Assembly (NCBI GenBank): GCA_023055355.1
Contig: JALJCS010000002.1
Span: forward strand, 85,089,001 to 85,153,000
Length of the DNA stretch: 64,000 nt
Direction of reading: 5' to 3'
DNA from: Agelaius tricolor
Lineage: Eukaryota > Chordata > Aves > Passeriformes > Icteridae
Shown here: positions 27,021 to 40,400 of the stretch, in pieces
How positions within the stretch are numbered: position 1 is the first letter of the stretch
How the letters are laid out: every line of letters begins with the position of its first letter
Translations under genes and position numbers: made by a program
Notes under the pieces: model-generated
The model's database searches: none
Told to the model about the DNA's origin: nothing
What the model saw: only the letters and a program-made list of their open reading frames with translations

Positions 27021-27309
27021 CTATACATGGTTTGGGTTTAAGGGACCTTTAGAGATTACCTAGTTCCAACCCCTCTCCCATGGACATACTCTGCAAAATC
27101 AGGCTGCTCAAAGACCTGTCCAACACTTTCAGGCATGGGGCTTTCACAGCTTCTTCTGTTCCAGTGTGTCACCACACTCACAGTAAAGAATGTCTTCCTC
27201 ACACCCAATCTAATCTGTACTCTTGCAGTTTAAAAGCTCTGCTCCTTGCCCTGCTGCTGCAGGCCCTGGTAAAAGTCTCTCTCCAACTTTCTTCTGATCC
27301 CCTTTAATA
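27021..27309 (-). mobile_element. CR1 LINE 3' fragment, - strand
   Basis: CATGGTTTGGGTTTAAGGGA, then CCTAGTTCCAACCCCTCTCCCATGGAC-type sequence and the further order CAAAGACCTGTCCAACACTT and CAGTAAAGAATGTCTTCCTC, follow the reverse complement of the avian CR1 3' end. It is about 290 bases long and more diverged than the copy at 19248. Confidence 0.87.
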
Positions 27310-29054
27310 TATTGATTTAGTCCTTAAAAGTTTTCCATTCCTTCCAGTTACTGAACCGAGCTCCCCCATATTATTACTAGCTCTATCCAAATGTATAGAA
27401 AAGGAGGAATCTTAAACTACCTTTACAAACCAGAAAGTGTCAGTAACACTGAGCTACCCTAAATTCTGGGTTGTAAGGCTACAATCTGCTTGATTGCTGA
27501 TATGAAAGAAGCACTGACAAAAAGGTGATTCCTTGGAGTAGCTCTTCTGTATTCAGTTTTGGTCTCCTTCTGTAATTAGTGCAGTTTGATTGTTTCACTT
27601 ATATGAAACTGTTTATTTTGAGATATAAACCCTCAATCTTCCTCAGCATCATGTAAGGATTGTATGTGTTTCTGCAAGGGCTGAAGTGCCAACCAAATAG
27701 TGCAAGAAAAATTAATAGTTCTTAAGAGGTAAACGATGATGTTATTCCATTCTGGTAATAAGACTAAAATAATGAGTGTAATGTTAACTCCTTTGCTAGA
27801 AAGATGAAGACTGTGCAGGGTGCCCTGTGATTTAGCTGTGTGCTTATTATCCTTATTACAAAGCTCCGGTGACACTGCAACTGCTGTCCCATCAATTCAA
27901 CATTAGATTCCCTTGTTCTGCTTGTCCTGCTCTGCAATTCTTGTTTCTGCTGCTGTGTGCATCTGTGCTGAGGCTGTTCAGGTCCTTTTTCTGTCCCAGT
28001 TCACTCCCCTATTAAAGCTGATCTGGAGAAGAAAGTGTAGGCATAGAGCGACCTTGAGGGTTTAAAAGACTGTGCCCAGTGTTGGACCTTAGTTAAGCCC
28101 CTCACAGTCATCCCAGCATGTTTGCTATAAAGCACAGGCATTTCCAGATTGTCTGTTCTGTTGTCTGCACCATGCAGAATGTCAAGGTGAAGTCAGAAGT
28201 GCATGTTTTGTGATATAAATGACAGTGATAGAATGATAAGAGTTTTCTGATGCATGTAGCATTAAAGAAGGTGCACTCTGCCAGTTACACTCCTTGGCAC
28301 ATGAGAATCTGCAGAAAGGGATTTAAAATAAATATCAATCAGACTTAAAATTAACTACTAATTACCATCAGAAGCTACAAGGCTTCTGCAGTTATAATCC
28401 AGGAGTATTTATAGCTCAGGGCTCTAGCATTAGACTTTTTTCTACTGACTGCCACTCAAGAAGCCTAATCTTACATCACAGGACAGGTTGAGAAAAATCA
28501 TCTCAAACCAATGCCAACATTATGTTTGGCTGCACAAGGCCACCATGACATTGTTTTGGAGGATGCTCTATATACTGGGATTAGGAACATTTTTACTTTT
28601 AGGGAACATTTTACTGAGGGCTCTTACAGTGAAGATCTGCTAATGCAGAATGTCTTCATACACACAGAGGCAATATGTCAACCTGCTTTAATCTAAATGG
28701 AAACCATGCAGTTTATGATGGAGCAATGGCCAATTGCTGTTAGTCCCTCTTAAAACCCCCCTAAACAACAACTCAGTTTTATTTCTTATTTTGTTTTGAT
28801 ATGAATTATTATTTTTTCTTTGTTTTCATGTAACTTAGCAAAGATGTATTATTTTATAAATATGACTTACTAGAAAATTACCATGTGTTCTCCAGTGCAA
28901 GTGTTGGTGTTTTTAGAATAAACAACCAGATATTGTGCAATTACTAGAACATACTGGTTTTTTTCTGTGTTGTATTTTTTGCTTTTAGTGTGGAACTGAT
29001 GCATTCACTAAGAATGTATTTGGAAATCATTTGTAGCCTTAGTTGTCAGGGGTA

Positions 29055-29215
29055 AGACAGTGAGGTCTAATGGGAAAGACAATGGTCTAACACACAGGGT
29101 GCTGGTTGTTCTGGATGTGTTCCTGCCCTGTGCCTCAGTTTTCCACCAATGAAATGGTCACAATCATATAATTGACCTCTTTCTGGAGTGCTTTGTGTTC
29201 AAGAGAAGCAGAAGG
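29055..29215 (+). repeat. MIR/CORE-SINE-like fossil
   Basis: ACAGTGAGGTCTAATGGGAA (the head block of reptile/bird CORE-SINEs), then GTGCCTCAGTTTTCCACCAA, TGAAATGGTCACAATCATAT and TGACCTCTTTCTGGAGTGCTTTG-like sequence, follow the family order with a deleted middle. An open frame on the - strand (29164-29574, 136 codons) overlaps its end and looks fortuitous. Confidence 0.6.
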
Positions 29216-31834
29216 GTGTTAGTACTTCTACAAATGATTTGTTGGTTAAGAAAAATTCCTCTTCTAAGGAGATTGTCAGGACTGTGGGCTGGTAACCAAG
29301 GCAGGAGCAGAGCAGGAGATGCAGCCCCAAGCAAGTACCCAGCCAGTGTCTTAAGCAGTGCCAGGCTATCCCAGAGGTGTTCCAGGCAGTGGAAAGCTGC
29401 AGAATTCAGAACAACTGGAATGGTGAAATTTATATGCAAAATACAGAAAAAAAAAGTTTCTATTAAAAAACTTGGGAAATTAACACAACTTCTCTTTTTA
29501 TACATCCTAATAATAAAGCTCAAAAGGTTACGTGGATATATGTAGTGCTTCACTGCACATTGAATTATATTCATTTCATGTTACATTTTAAAATTAAGTA
29601 AACTCATTTTGAAAGTAGGTAAGAATTTTAGAAAGCATTGTAAAGTATTAAAATGCATCACTAAGAAGAAAATTCCAAATGCTGTCTTCATTAAGACTTA
29701 TTTTAAGATAAAATATAGCACCTAAAAATTTCTTTCAAGTGCTTCAACATTTAGGGGGTGGAAAAAAGGGTATTTTGTTCTCACCATTTTGTTTTCACAT
29801 TTTCTTATTTGTACTCACGTCTTTATTCAAGAACAATATTTTACATCAGTCTTCTGGTAAAGAGAAGCACATCTGTTCTCCCCTCCTTTCTTTGAGTGAA
29901 AGGGGTACTGGAGCTGTTTTTCTGTATTATAAATCTGCCCATTCTCAAAGGTGACAGATTGCTCTTTCCTGTGCTTTCTCTGCAGTTTCAGAGGTGCTGA
30001 GCCTGTGTCATTCTTGCCAATCACAAAATCAACAGGTTAGTCTTCAGGGATTAGAGCTTCATGCCTCTCATGGTATAGTTTATAGATATTCCTACCTGTG
30101 CCCCCAACACATGACAAACTCCATGTGTGTATTCACAACTCTCCTGGCACCAGGGCAGGTGAGTTTTTACTCTAAGGTGTTTCCAGAGAGCTGTTTAGAA
30201 TAGGAAAACAGAGAAGTCTTTGTCAAAAAGTCTTGTGAGGAGAATGTGAAGAGACAGATTGAAATGGCAATCTGAGTGCTAATTTTCTAGGGATATGATC
30301 ATTTGGTGTAGCTGGGGGGTTTTCTGCTCCCTGGTTCCATAGCAGCCTGTTGGATGGATGGACTGCAGGGACACTGCTACCTGGTGTGCTTGCCCCATCA
30401 CTGCTCTTTGTGTTTTCTGTCTGTTATCCTGGAACAGTTCTGTTCAGGAGCATATTCTAGCAGAATGTTCCACCTGAAAATCCCTCACCAGTGCACCTTT
30501 TTAGAAGGGCATGTCTACAAGAACACACAAATGACATACTGAAATGGGCAAAGTGACTCCCAGCCACAGAGGTTACCAGATACATGATGTTACCTTTTGT
30601 TGACAGTTGTCATAGACATGATTTCTGCTTGTAGAGAATACTTACAATGGAGTGTTCTGAGAAAATATGAGTTAAATTTACAGAGTAGGCCATCCAGGGA
30701 CTGCTAGGGACTTCTGCAAAAATGGATGGGCCTCCCCTCCACTGTCAATACCAACAGCTGTCCTCTCACCACTCCAGCCCAGGATTAACAGTGCCTTCCT
30801 CAAGTCCAGTGTGGAAGTGGATTAGGCTAAACAGCCAAAAGGCACTCCTAGTGCAGAATAGGAGTGTCCACACACTGAGTTAGTGCCAAGTAGTTAATGC
30901 ATTCTGAATTCACACCCTCGCTTATTTTGCAACAACTTCCCTGTGTAGGCAAGCCCTACATGTTCATGTCATTTGATGGTTAGCATTGCATCAGTGACAT
31001 TCCAGATTCTGACCACAATGTTAGTAATGGAAAGTGGTTCATCTTCTAATGAAATGGTAGGCTTTTTTTTTCCTGGTTGCATCTTTTGCAACTTTTTCTT
31101 TCATGTGCCTGGAGTGAATTTCTTCATTTTCCAAATGTGTGTGATATTCTTCTCATCTCTGATACATGAAATTATGCTCTCTAAGCATGGCAATTGACTT
31201 TACAAATTATACTGCATGAAGCAGTGATTGCTCAGCCTTTTTTCTTCTGAAGAGCAGGAGAAAGCCCAAGTAATAAAAATGTATTTACAATTTAGTAGTT
31301 TGTGTCTGATATATTTTTTCCTCATAAGATATTCCAGTTTTCATGTTTTGTTCATACTGTGGCATCCTTCATACTTGTGCTGCATTGTCCCATGCCTGGC
31401 TTGCATTCATGTAGACCTAGAGTTTCCTGGTTTTTTGAGCAGTGTTTATCAGTTTGGTTTATTTTCAGCAAGTCTCTGGTACTTAACCTGCTTCTTAAGT
31501 TTACATGTCATTGTGGGCGATGGTAGTTAAGACGGAAAAATACGACCACCTTAGGTTTTCCAGAAACAGTATCTCCTCTGAGCTTACTGATGAGCCTTCA
31601 TGACATCTTTTTAGGTAATCTTCATCTCCCCCAGCAGCTTCTTCAGGCTGAGTCCAAGCAGCAGCAATGAGGAAACTGCAGTTTAAAATGCCATCCCAGG
31701 ACTTTGAAGTCTGGATTTCTCATGTTTTTTTGCAATAACAGAAGGAGCAAGAAAGCTGCCTCTTTGTTTGCCTACCAAATTGTTTGAGTTGTGTGGTTTA
31801 AAATCAAAGATATCCTTTCTGTTCTACAGACACA

Positions 31835-31859
31835 GTTCCCACTGAATTTCAGTGGGAAC
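31835..31859. repeat. 25-base palindrome with a single central base
   Basis: GTTCCCACTGAA (31835-31846), T, then TTCAGTGGGAAC (31848-31859). The arms are perfect over 12 bp. It lies in an NSMCE2 intron. Confidence 0.92.
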
Positions 31860-34774
31860 AGTCTGAATTTCCCAAAATCTAAAGGCAAAGTTGTTCTCTT
31901 CTCACTTTGATTAGTGTGTGAGTTGGAGATTTCGCAGGGTTTTCTGGAGTTCTTGTTTTTTCTTTCCCTAGGATTCGTAGTCATATTTTATTATTAATAT
32001 ATTAAACAGCAAATTGTATCTAGCTGCAAGTGTCTTTAAATCTCCTTCACATACATTATTTCTGTAAGAGTTGTCCAATAACATTTCCATCAAATCACAG
32101 CTTCTCTTCATTTAAAGGCCATTCTGGAAAACTGGCATCAAGCAGCTCTACCCAGCAGTGAATGGGTAAAATGGGAACAGCATTTCCATTTAGAATAGTG
32201 TATTTTATAAGACCTGTAGCTTAGTGGGACAAAGTACTGTGAAATATACAAGTGCTCTGAATTTGACGGCATTAAAGGAGTTTTTGGAGGATTGATATTT
32301 AGTGCAAGACATGATCCTTTCCTTCTTCACTATTATGTAAAGGAACTAAAAATTTGGTAATACATTAATCTAATTTGTATTTCATACTCCAGGAAAATAA
32401 GAATGGCTTATATTTACAGGATTGCCATTTTATTTTGGATGGACCAAATGCACCTCTGTGTGCTTTTTACACAAGTTCCTGTCAAACAGGGCTCATACAA
32501 AGCACTTGGCAGTAAATTACCAGCAAGTTGCTTGGCCTGGGCAGGAGCAAGTAAATTTGCAATTGCAATCTGGAGCAACATGTTAGAGGCCACCTTCCTT
32601 AGATCAACTTTGTATTGCAACACCAGCAAGTAATCAAATTGTAATGTACTTCAATGCAAAGCCTAGTTTGGCTTGGTTGGCAAATTAAACTATCACATGC
32701 CTCTGGCAAAAAGTGCAAAGCCTTTGAACTGTTTGACTGCAGCTGTAGCTTGCACACCTTATTTTCCCTCTTAAAAATCAAATTAAACTGTAACCTGCAG
32801 CCTCTGCAGTAATTTTCAAGGAAAATTAAACTGTTGCTAACCTTTCTAGCAAAGATAACTGTCTCTAATCAAGCTGAAAGGTCCAGGACGAAATTCCCCT
32901 CTCCAAGTTTAGACAAATTCATTGAAGGAAAACTCCAGGGCTTATTAAGTATGAAGATATTACCTCTGACTCAGGAAGTCCTTGGCCACAAATTGCTAGA
33001 GACTGGAGAGTTTGCCAGGAAGGTATTACTCTCTGTGTCCCCTCTTCTTTCACTCCTACAGCATTTACTGCAGATCCATCCTTAGGGGAGGACACTGGAC
33101 AGTTGTTCTGGTGTGCTTCTCTGGACTGAAGGCTAACCCAAATTCAGAGCAGTGATGGGCATGCTGACCCACTTTCAAGCATTACCTGCTGTTCTCAGCA
33201 GTGTCAGGTCCTTCCTTTAGACTTGGCCCTGGCCTTTCCTCAGCCCAGATGTCTTCTGACTCCTAGAACACAACTCTTGGATGTGACAGTGTCCTTCACC
33301 TCCCCCACCTTTCATTATTTTCTGTGCCCTGCTGGCAGGAACACTTGGCATCTGACTTGTCCTCATAACATTCATGTTTTTCTTGGAGCTCTCAGAGATA
33401 GGATTTTTCCCAGCCTGGATGAGTTGCTGTTATTTCTATGGAGTCAGCAGTACAATAGACCCTCTTGGGAGCCAAGACCTTGTCTGTCTGGTGTCTCAGG
33501 CTTACAAAGACTCAATCCCACATGCTTAACATTACCCTTTGATTCTCAGGATTAGTGTCTGACTGTGGCAGGTGAGAAGGCAGAACAGCCCAGCACAAAA
33601 GGAAATAAATCAATTGAGTTTACATTGCAACATGTACTCACTGAGAACCAGGTTAGAGAAACAGAAATTGGGGAGAGGGCATTGCTGACACTGGGAGCAG
33701 TGAGCAGGCAGCAGTCTCTTGGTCACAGAAATAACAATGACAGTGGAGAGGATTTTTCCTCTCATGTTTTTTTAACATGTATATTATCTATGCTTAGTAT
33801 AATTCACAATTCAGCAGTTAATGTCTCTGAACTATGGTTTTCCTATTTTTAAAAGTTCTTCTTGGCTTAAAAGTTCTGAGTCTCTCTCAGCAGAGTAAGT
33901 AAAAACTGAGCAAAGGCATGTTAGTCACAATATTATCAAGAGATGAAAGTGATAAAGATATAAATTAATACCAGCTTTTAATTAAAATTGAAGAAGTAAA
34001 AAAACCGTTGGCAGTTGCAAAATTCATTATGATGTGTTACCAAAAATAGATACCTTTATAAGAATGCAGTTTTATTACAACAGCTGTAAACATCATTGCT
34101 GAGATAGCGAGATAGAAAATGTGTTACTAATACTCATAACATGTTTCAGTTGGCTGGAATGGAAAACTAGAAACTGTTAAGGCACTTAATATGTGATCTC
34201 TCAGACTACCAAAATAGATGTATGCACTTCTGTTACTTAAGGCAACATCTGAATTTTGGGAACAATAACTTAGTGTTTTCTGCGTCTGGTTTTAATTTGC
34301 AAGGAAAACTCAATTTTATAAAAATATAACCTGACTTAGCTGAAGTATGTATGATCCAGCGTTTTTATTTCTTTCTGAACAATAGTCAGACTTGCAATTT
34401 AGATCCTTGAAATTTTCATACATTTCATTTGGTAAAAAAAATCCCTTTGACCTTAATGAAAACATCTTTCAATATGAGGCTACAGATATAGAGCTACAGT
34501 TTAGAGCGTCTTTCTGACCAGCTTAGGATGTGTGTGTATGTCTTGTGTAATGTCTGCAAAATTTACTGTCACTGAAAAAAGTGATTTTCCTTTCTTCTCC
34601 TGTAATGTAGAACATCAAGCAATAGCAACAAATCTGTGGGTGGTTTATCTGATTTATGGTAATTTGCTATTGACATGCTTGAGGTATTACTTGCATCATC
34701 CCAGTCTTGCATATTTGTTTTTAAAAATATTAGCTGGTTATGAAAAGGAAATATTTTAAATAATGATTCATTTG

Positions 34775-34885
34775 GGCTGTGATCACCCCTTGAAGCCAGG
34801 GCCCCACTCTGATAGGCTGTATACAAAATCTTTGCAAATGAAGTGCAACCTGAAGTGTTTAAGATAAGATTGCAGCAAGAGGACA
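34775..34885 (-). repeat. Fossil SINE/LINE tail fragment (L2/MIR-type)
   Basis: GGGCTGTGATCACCCCTTGA, then CCAGGGCCCCACTCTGATAG and GCTGTATACAAAATC, is the reverse complement of the ancient amniote tail ('...GCGCCTAGCACAATGGGGCCC'). It is diverged and the edges are approximate. Confidence 0.5.
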
Positions 34886-35554
34886 CTTTGAATCCAAGAA
34901 GATTAATATACCCCACCTACAAGGATTAGGTCTCAACTCATGAAATTTCAACCATTTAACATGAGGCATCTGAATCACCTCCAAAGCCAGTATGGGAAAA
35001 AGGTACCCCAGCCTGGGATAATTTGCTCTTTCCAAAGCTGCCACATGCCAATAACTCCAATATTGCTTAGCCTTGCTGTCCTAGTGGGATTTCACCCATT
35101 GCTTGGTATTTCAAAAGCTTTATTTAAAAAACCCCTCTTTCCCAAAGTTGTGCAGAAGTTGTGCTTTCTTCAAATACTATGTGCTTATGATAGAATAAAC
35201 CATATATATGAGCAATTTAAGGATAATTTGTCACAGAGCTTTTTTCTGAAAACTCGTGACTAACACAAGTGCATTTCTGGTGTCCATACCATTGCAGTTT
35301 TGGTATTTATAGTTAAATTGTGCCCACTTTTTCCTTCTGATTTGCAAGTGTTTGCCTTTGTTAGGTGGTCAGTATCTGATGAAGGTATGTTAATATTCTT
35401 GGAGATTAAAGCCTTGAAATTATGATTGACATTGGACATTTGAGCTCCTTTTCCCCCAGAATCCACACCCTGTTGATTGCATGAGACCTTAGTAGCAGAC
35501 ACAGAAATACCCTTGATGAACGCCTGAGTATTCCTGTGGTATTCACAGGAGTAG

Positions 35555-35620
35555 AATTATAAGATGGCTTGGGTTGGAAGGGACCTTAAAGGTCACCTAG
35601 TTCCAACCCCAATACCTGGG
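35555..35620 (-). mobile_element. CR1 LINE extreme 3' end, - strand
   Basis: GATGGCTTGGGTTGGAAGGG, then ACCTTAAAGGTCACCTAGTT and CCAACCCC, is the reverse complement of the terminal CR1 block. Only about 65 bases are kept. Confidence 0.85.
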
Positions 35621-36356
35621 GTAAGAGCACTGGGTCAGAAACATTCCTAAATGGTTGGAATACTGAAATGGAAAGAAAGGCAAGCTCTGTTAAGGAGGAA
35701 GGTCTGGAAATAGGCCTGGCATACCAAGAGGTGCTGTGGTGGAGCAATGGCTGCAGCATCAATGCCAGGAGTCCCCCAGCCAGGGCTGTGCTGGCTCCCA
35801 GGGCAGCGAGCTCAGCCTAGGCTGGGTGTGAGAGGATTTGGTTGCTCCATGGGTGATGTCTGCTGGTATCATCCGGAAGGTGATAGTATCACACAGGCAT
35901 GCAGCACTGACCATAAGTTAGGAAACACTGGTCCTTAATAGATGTGGAAGACTGAATACCAGGGAGGCAGAGATTGGCTGATAGTGTGCAACAGCAGCAC
36001 AGGGAACCCAGGCTGAGGCACTGTAGAAGGCAAATCATGAAGTAATTCTGAACTCTCTGTGTTCACTGGTGTTTCTCACTCCTCCCTTGGGGTGCAGTTT
36101 GTGCAGCTAGAAAGAAAAACGTTCTCTTTGCTTGGGACACCTTGAGGACTGCACCCCAGGGCCCTTCTCTGCCTCTGCAAAGGCATTGCAGAACTACCCC
36201 AAAGGAATGGAAAGCTATGGCAGGTGTTAAGTTTGCTGCTATTACCAGATAAGATTCAAAGATAAACAAATGCATTCAACTAAAAGCCTAGATTTGCAAT
36301 AACAGAGGAGAGCTAGAAGATAAAACATGTATGTAATTCATTAAGGCTATACTTAG

Positions 36357-36426
36357 TTCTCTCTCTCTCTAAATATATATAAATATAAATATAAATACAT
36401 GTATACATACACGCACACACATATTT
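36357..36426. repeat. Compound simple repeat (CT)n-(ATAA)n-(ACAC)n
   Basis: CT dinucleotides pass into TATA/AAATAT units and then into ACACAC. It is a low-complexity intronic stretch likely to vary in length. Confidence 0.85.
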
Positions 36427-37069
36427 GTCTCTTCCTTAGCTGCTCCCATGTCTCAGCTTTTGACTTTGGCTAACTAACTTCTGCATGAACACTAGTTAGT
36501 GTGCCCCTGAGTGCACAGAGTTGCTTATATCTTGCTTTCTTCTTCTGGTAAAGGTGGAGACCTGCAGATCCTCCAGCTCTAGATGGATTTATTCTCATTT
36601 GTCTGCCCTTTATCCCCTGGCATTGTGCCACTGGGTGTTTTCTGGGAATTGTCAGAAATTTCATTCTGCCTCTCCTCTTTAAGGTTACTTCAATAATATT
36701 TCTGTTGACCGTGACACTTTTTGGCTTTTGTTTTTCACTAATTATAGTCTTATCAAAAAACAACAGCATCACTTTGTAAATGATACATTATGATAAACAG
36801 TACAAATTCCTTTTAAAGTACGTACAGTATGTACAGGCTATACAGCAAGCCCATTTATGACACTCAAATACAAACTGATATTGAGGGTAGGACTGCCAGA
36901 TCTGCTCCACCTCATCTTTTGTTAGGTTCTGGGGACTCTACCTGTGTGTAACTGGGTTTTGGTGAACTTGAATAGTGAATACCAAAGGTTTTGCATATCT
37001 TCAGGCCAGACTGCTCTCCTTCCCAGCCTTTCTTTCTGGCATTGCCTGTAAATAGCCACACACATGCAG

Positions 37070-37086
37070 CACACACACACACACAC
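37070..37086. repeat. (CA)n microsatellite
   Basis: Eight and a half CA units lie in the NSMCE2 intron, 234 bases before the SP-RING exon. Confidence 0.85.
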
Positions 37087-37319
37087 GCAAAGTGGTTACA
37101 ATATAAAAATCCACATTTTCTAAAAGACATTCTAGTACAGTATTTTTTGCAGTGTCTTGTTCATGGAGTGGTGCAGAAACATGCTGTGGTATTTTAGATA
37201 TCACTGTGAGACAGTGCTTGGCAAATGTTGGATTTTATTAGCTTATTTTAAATATTGGCAATCTACATTAAACAAGAAACTTTTTTTTCTTTTTGCCATT
37301 CTACTTTCTCATAAATAAG

Positions 37320-37405
37320 ATCATGGTAATGACACCATTGAACAAATCGATGAAGATTTAGCTGTGACTCGGAGTCAGATGAACTTTATTTGTCCCATTA
37401 CACAG
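37320..37405 (+). CDS. NSMCE2: NSMCE2 exon: acidic linker and start of the SP-RING
   Basis: The acceptor AG is at 37318-37319, after a pyrimidine-rich stretch, and the donor GTATGT starts at 37406. The frame upstream hits TAA at 37316-37318, so the exon cannot extend further 5' in frame. It opens with the last two bases of a split codon, then HGNDTIEQIDEDLAVTRSQ and MNFICPITQ. FICPIT matches the conserved start of the NSE2 SP-RING. The residues before it are poorly conserved and align loosely with the human acidic linker. Confidence 0.93.
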
Positions 37406-40400
37406 GTATGTATCACTGCTACAGTAATTGACACAGAAGTAGTTATTTCATATTCTTCATTGGTTTGTGTATTACAAATCTGCAGTACCTATTAAACAAC
37501 ATTATATATAACAACAATATTATAAATTTTAAGCATTTTCAGAAAAGAGCAATAGAGCTTGGGAAGAAAACCCATGTAAGTGGGAATGCAGTGTACCAAG
37601 CAGGACCTCATCCCGTATGTGACTGGAATGCCATGTATGAGTGGCAAACACACTTCTGCTGTTTCACATAAAATCTCAGAAGAAGCATTTTCATGGGCAT
37701 TATCAGTTCCTTTAAATCAATCCTTACTGATTGCAGGTGACAATGAAGAGGCCAGTGAGGAACAAGGTCTGTGGACATATTTATGAAGAAGATGCCATTC
37801 TAGAAATGATTCAGACTCAGAAGCAGAAAAAGAAAAAAGTCCGGTAAGCTAAAAAGAATGTGTGGAAAGGCTATTTGCTCTGCTGTGTAAGTGGAATTTT
37901 ACTCCACTTGTTCTAGGAAATGTATTTGGATTGGAAAGGCTGCAGAAAGTAAAACTTCAGCATTTGCCCAAATCACAGCCTCCTCATTAGAACTAGACAC
38001 GTGAAGGTGCTTTTCTTTTTAATGAAAACAGTGTGTAAGGAAATATTCAGGAATTGTGTGGGGAAGTTACAGCTACTTGTAGCTGCACAACAGAAGTAAA
38101 GAGATTTCATATAGCCATGACTAACAAAGAGAGACCTCAGTTTCCTAAAATTTAGTTGCTGATTTGTTCCCACTGGTTATGTAGCATGCCTTGAAGTAAA
38201 TGAAAAAAAAATTTCCTCCATGCACCTTCTTTTGCAGTTATATTCCAATACAGCTGAGAAATATTAAAACAACTGTTAAAGTGAGAAATATTAAACCACA
38301 ACATTTTAGATAGAATTAAAGAATGAGATTAGATAGTGCAGTGCAGTTCCTACCATGATGCAGTTAAATAATTCTTTCCTTATATCACCAAAATAGTCTG
38401 TCACTTTTCCACATGGGACATATTTTTTTGAATGAAAAGATGTAAAAGATGAATTTTCAAACCTCAAAATCTGCACAATAAATTTGAAAATGATAATGAT
38501 TTAAAGAAAAAAACAGAAAAAAAAAGTAGAAAAAGAAGAGGCTTGAACACTAATGCTTTTTGGAGCAAGTTGAGAGGACATATAATCTCATCATTGATTT
38601 CACCTTTGTTTTTATACCATTTATGTTAGACCTTCCTGCTTTGGGGCTGATTATTTCATGGAAACTTACCAGTTGTGGACTTCTTAATAAATGTGCAATT
38701 TGCTTAGGAAGGTCTGTTGGGGACCAGCAACATGATTTCCCTGAAGATAATGCCACAGGCAGCTTATTTCCTCCATCTGTTGCTCTGGCATTTGTGTGAG
38801 GCTCTACACAGTCCTCCATGAGGGTTACAAAGGTGGAGCTGGAGTTTTTATTCCATGCTCCTTCCCTGTTACAGGAAAGCACTGCTATAAAACCAAGCAT
38901 CAGTTGGGATGCTCAGCCACTATCTCAGTGTCAAGACAGCTTGAAGAACTAGATGGAAGCACCTTGCTTGTGTTACAAAATCTAGGGAAAAATCTGCAAT
39001 GGGAATAACTGGGAATAACAACAAAACCAGCAACATGGGTGGACAGAAGCTGGAAAAATGAACAGGAATTGGGTAATAGCTCTCAAGTTGGAGGAAAGTG
39101 AGTGTTCTGGAGGATAGGGAGAGGCTAAAAAGCATGTGCTTAACAGCCCAATGACAAGAATACTTTCTCTGATACTGAATTTAGGATGTTCGTATCTAAA
39201 TATTTCTCTGTGTTGTTAAATCCGTCAGAACAATGTCATTTTAGGAGGAATTGTTGTAGTGGATCAAAAGTTTCAGCTTTGCTGAAAAACAAATAGGCTC
39301 ACATGACTGAATTTTATTTTACCTTTTAAGAAATGGAAGACTAGAGAAACTCTGGAGTTAAAAAATCATATCAACTGTACAACACCCAGCTTTAAAAGCT
39401 ACCTTATCCTCAAACCAAAATTATTTGTGCAGTCTGAACACTAGCAGTTCTTAATCCTGAGCTTTTAGCTGGCAGCCTTACCATTTTTACAGCAGTTATT
39501 CCAGTGCTAGAAAAGCACACACAGAGCAATGCCACAGCTTCCCTGTAACTAAATTAAGAAGGACTCCTTGGTTTTCTCTGCCCAGTCTGACCAACCTACG
39601 GTAATTTTAAACTTTCTCATGAAAATGCAGTTACTTTGAAAACCCATCATCTGCTGTGGTGGGAAGATGATGGGTTTTAGCAGGCCAGCTATTGCAGCAA
39701 GTTCCCTGTTCAGAATGCCAGTCTGATGGCCTGGCTGCTGGGCTGTGCTCCTGCCAGGGATATTCCTGTGGGAGCAGGTGTCCTGGCAGAGCAGGGCAGG
39801 ATCCTCGCTAGCCTGGCTCTGGAATCGGAGCTGCTGCTCACTCTGCAGACACACAGTGGCTGTTTCCTCACAAGTACTTCCCAGTTGGAATCCACAGGAT
39901 GCCTTCAGTGCCCTTGGCAGTGCAGTGCCTGCCTGCCAGCCTTCAGCTGACGTACACACAGCCCGTGCTGACAGACTTGTCACACACTCCTTGAGGCAAC
40001 TCTTACGTCTCTTGCTCTGCTCACTATTTTCCACTGCCTGGAAGGACATACTAATACTTTATGCTTACAGGAAATGTGGGAAGCTTTCTGAGCACTTGTT
40101 ATTCATTAATCTGGCAAGCTATTGCTGTATTAAGGTGATAAATGGGAAAACTGAGGCACAGAGCAATTAAATGACTGATCTATGACAAACACAGTAACCT
40201 GTGGACGAATCTGGAGTAAAAGTTATGAGCACTGAGTGTAAATAAGTTCAGCACCTCAGACAAATGTTACTCTAAGAGAGGAAAAATTTCAGGAAAAGTG
40301 CTACTTCTTACTATAGATACCATCTGTGTATGTTTGGGCTGCCACCGAAGGAAAATGACCTTTGGTCCCTGAATATCTTTTACCCTGCTGTCTTTATCTG

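Larger units (their letters stand above)
1..37319 (+). other. NSMCE2: NSMCE2 intron (3' part), no exon recognised
   Basis: This long AT-rich stretch ends at the acceptor before the first visible NSMCE2 exon. Open frames here are short (mostly 60-100 codons), overlap on both strands and resemble no protein I know, apart from CR1 remnants. I looked for an exon carrying the upstream NSE2 coiled-coil residues and did not find one, though a short exon could escape a reading by eye. Repeats within it are listed separately. The remainder appears unique and non-coding. Confidence 0.85.

Noticed and set aside
29164..29574. 136-codon - frame and 116-codon + frame
   Set aside because: They overlap a fossil SINE and each other and have no recognisable protein similarity.
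39549..40170. Overlapping 166-codon (-) and 141-codon (+) open frames in an NSMCE2 intron
   Set aside because: Both strands are open over a GC-richer patch, neither shows a known domain or splice context, and the frames are mutual shadows.
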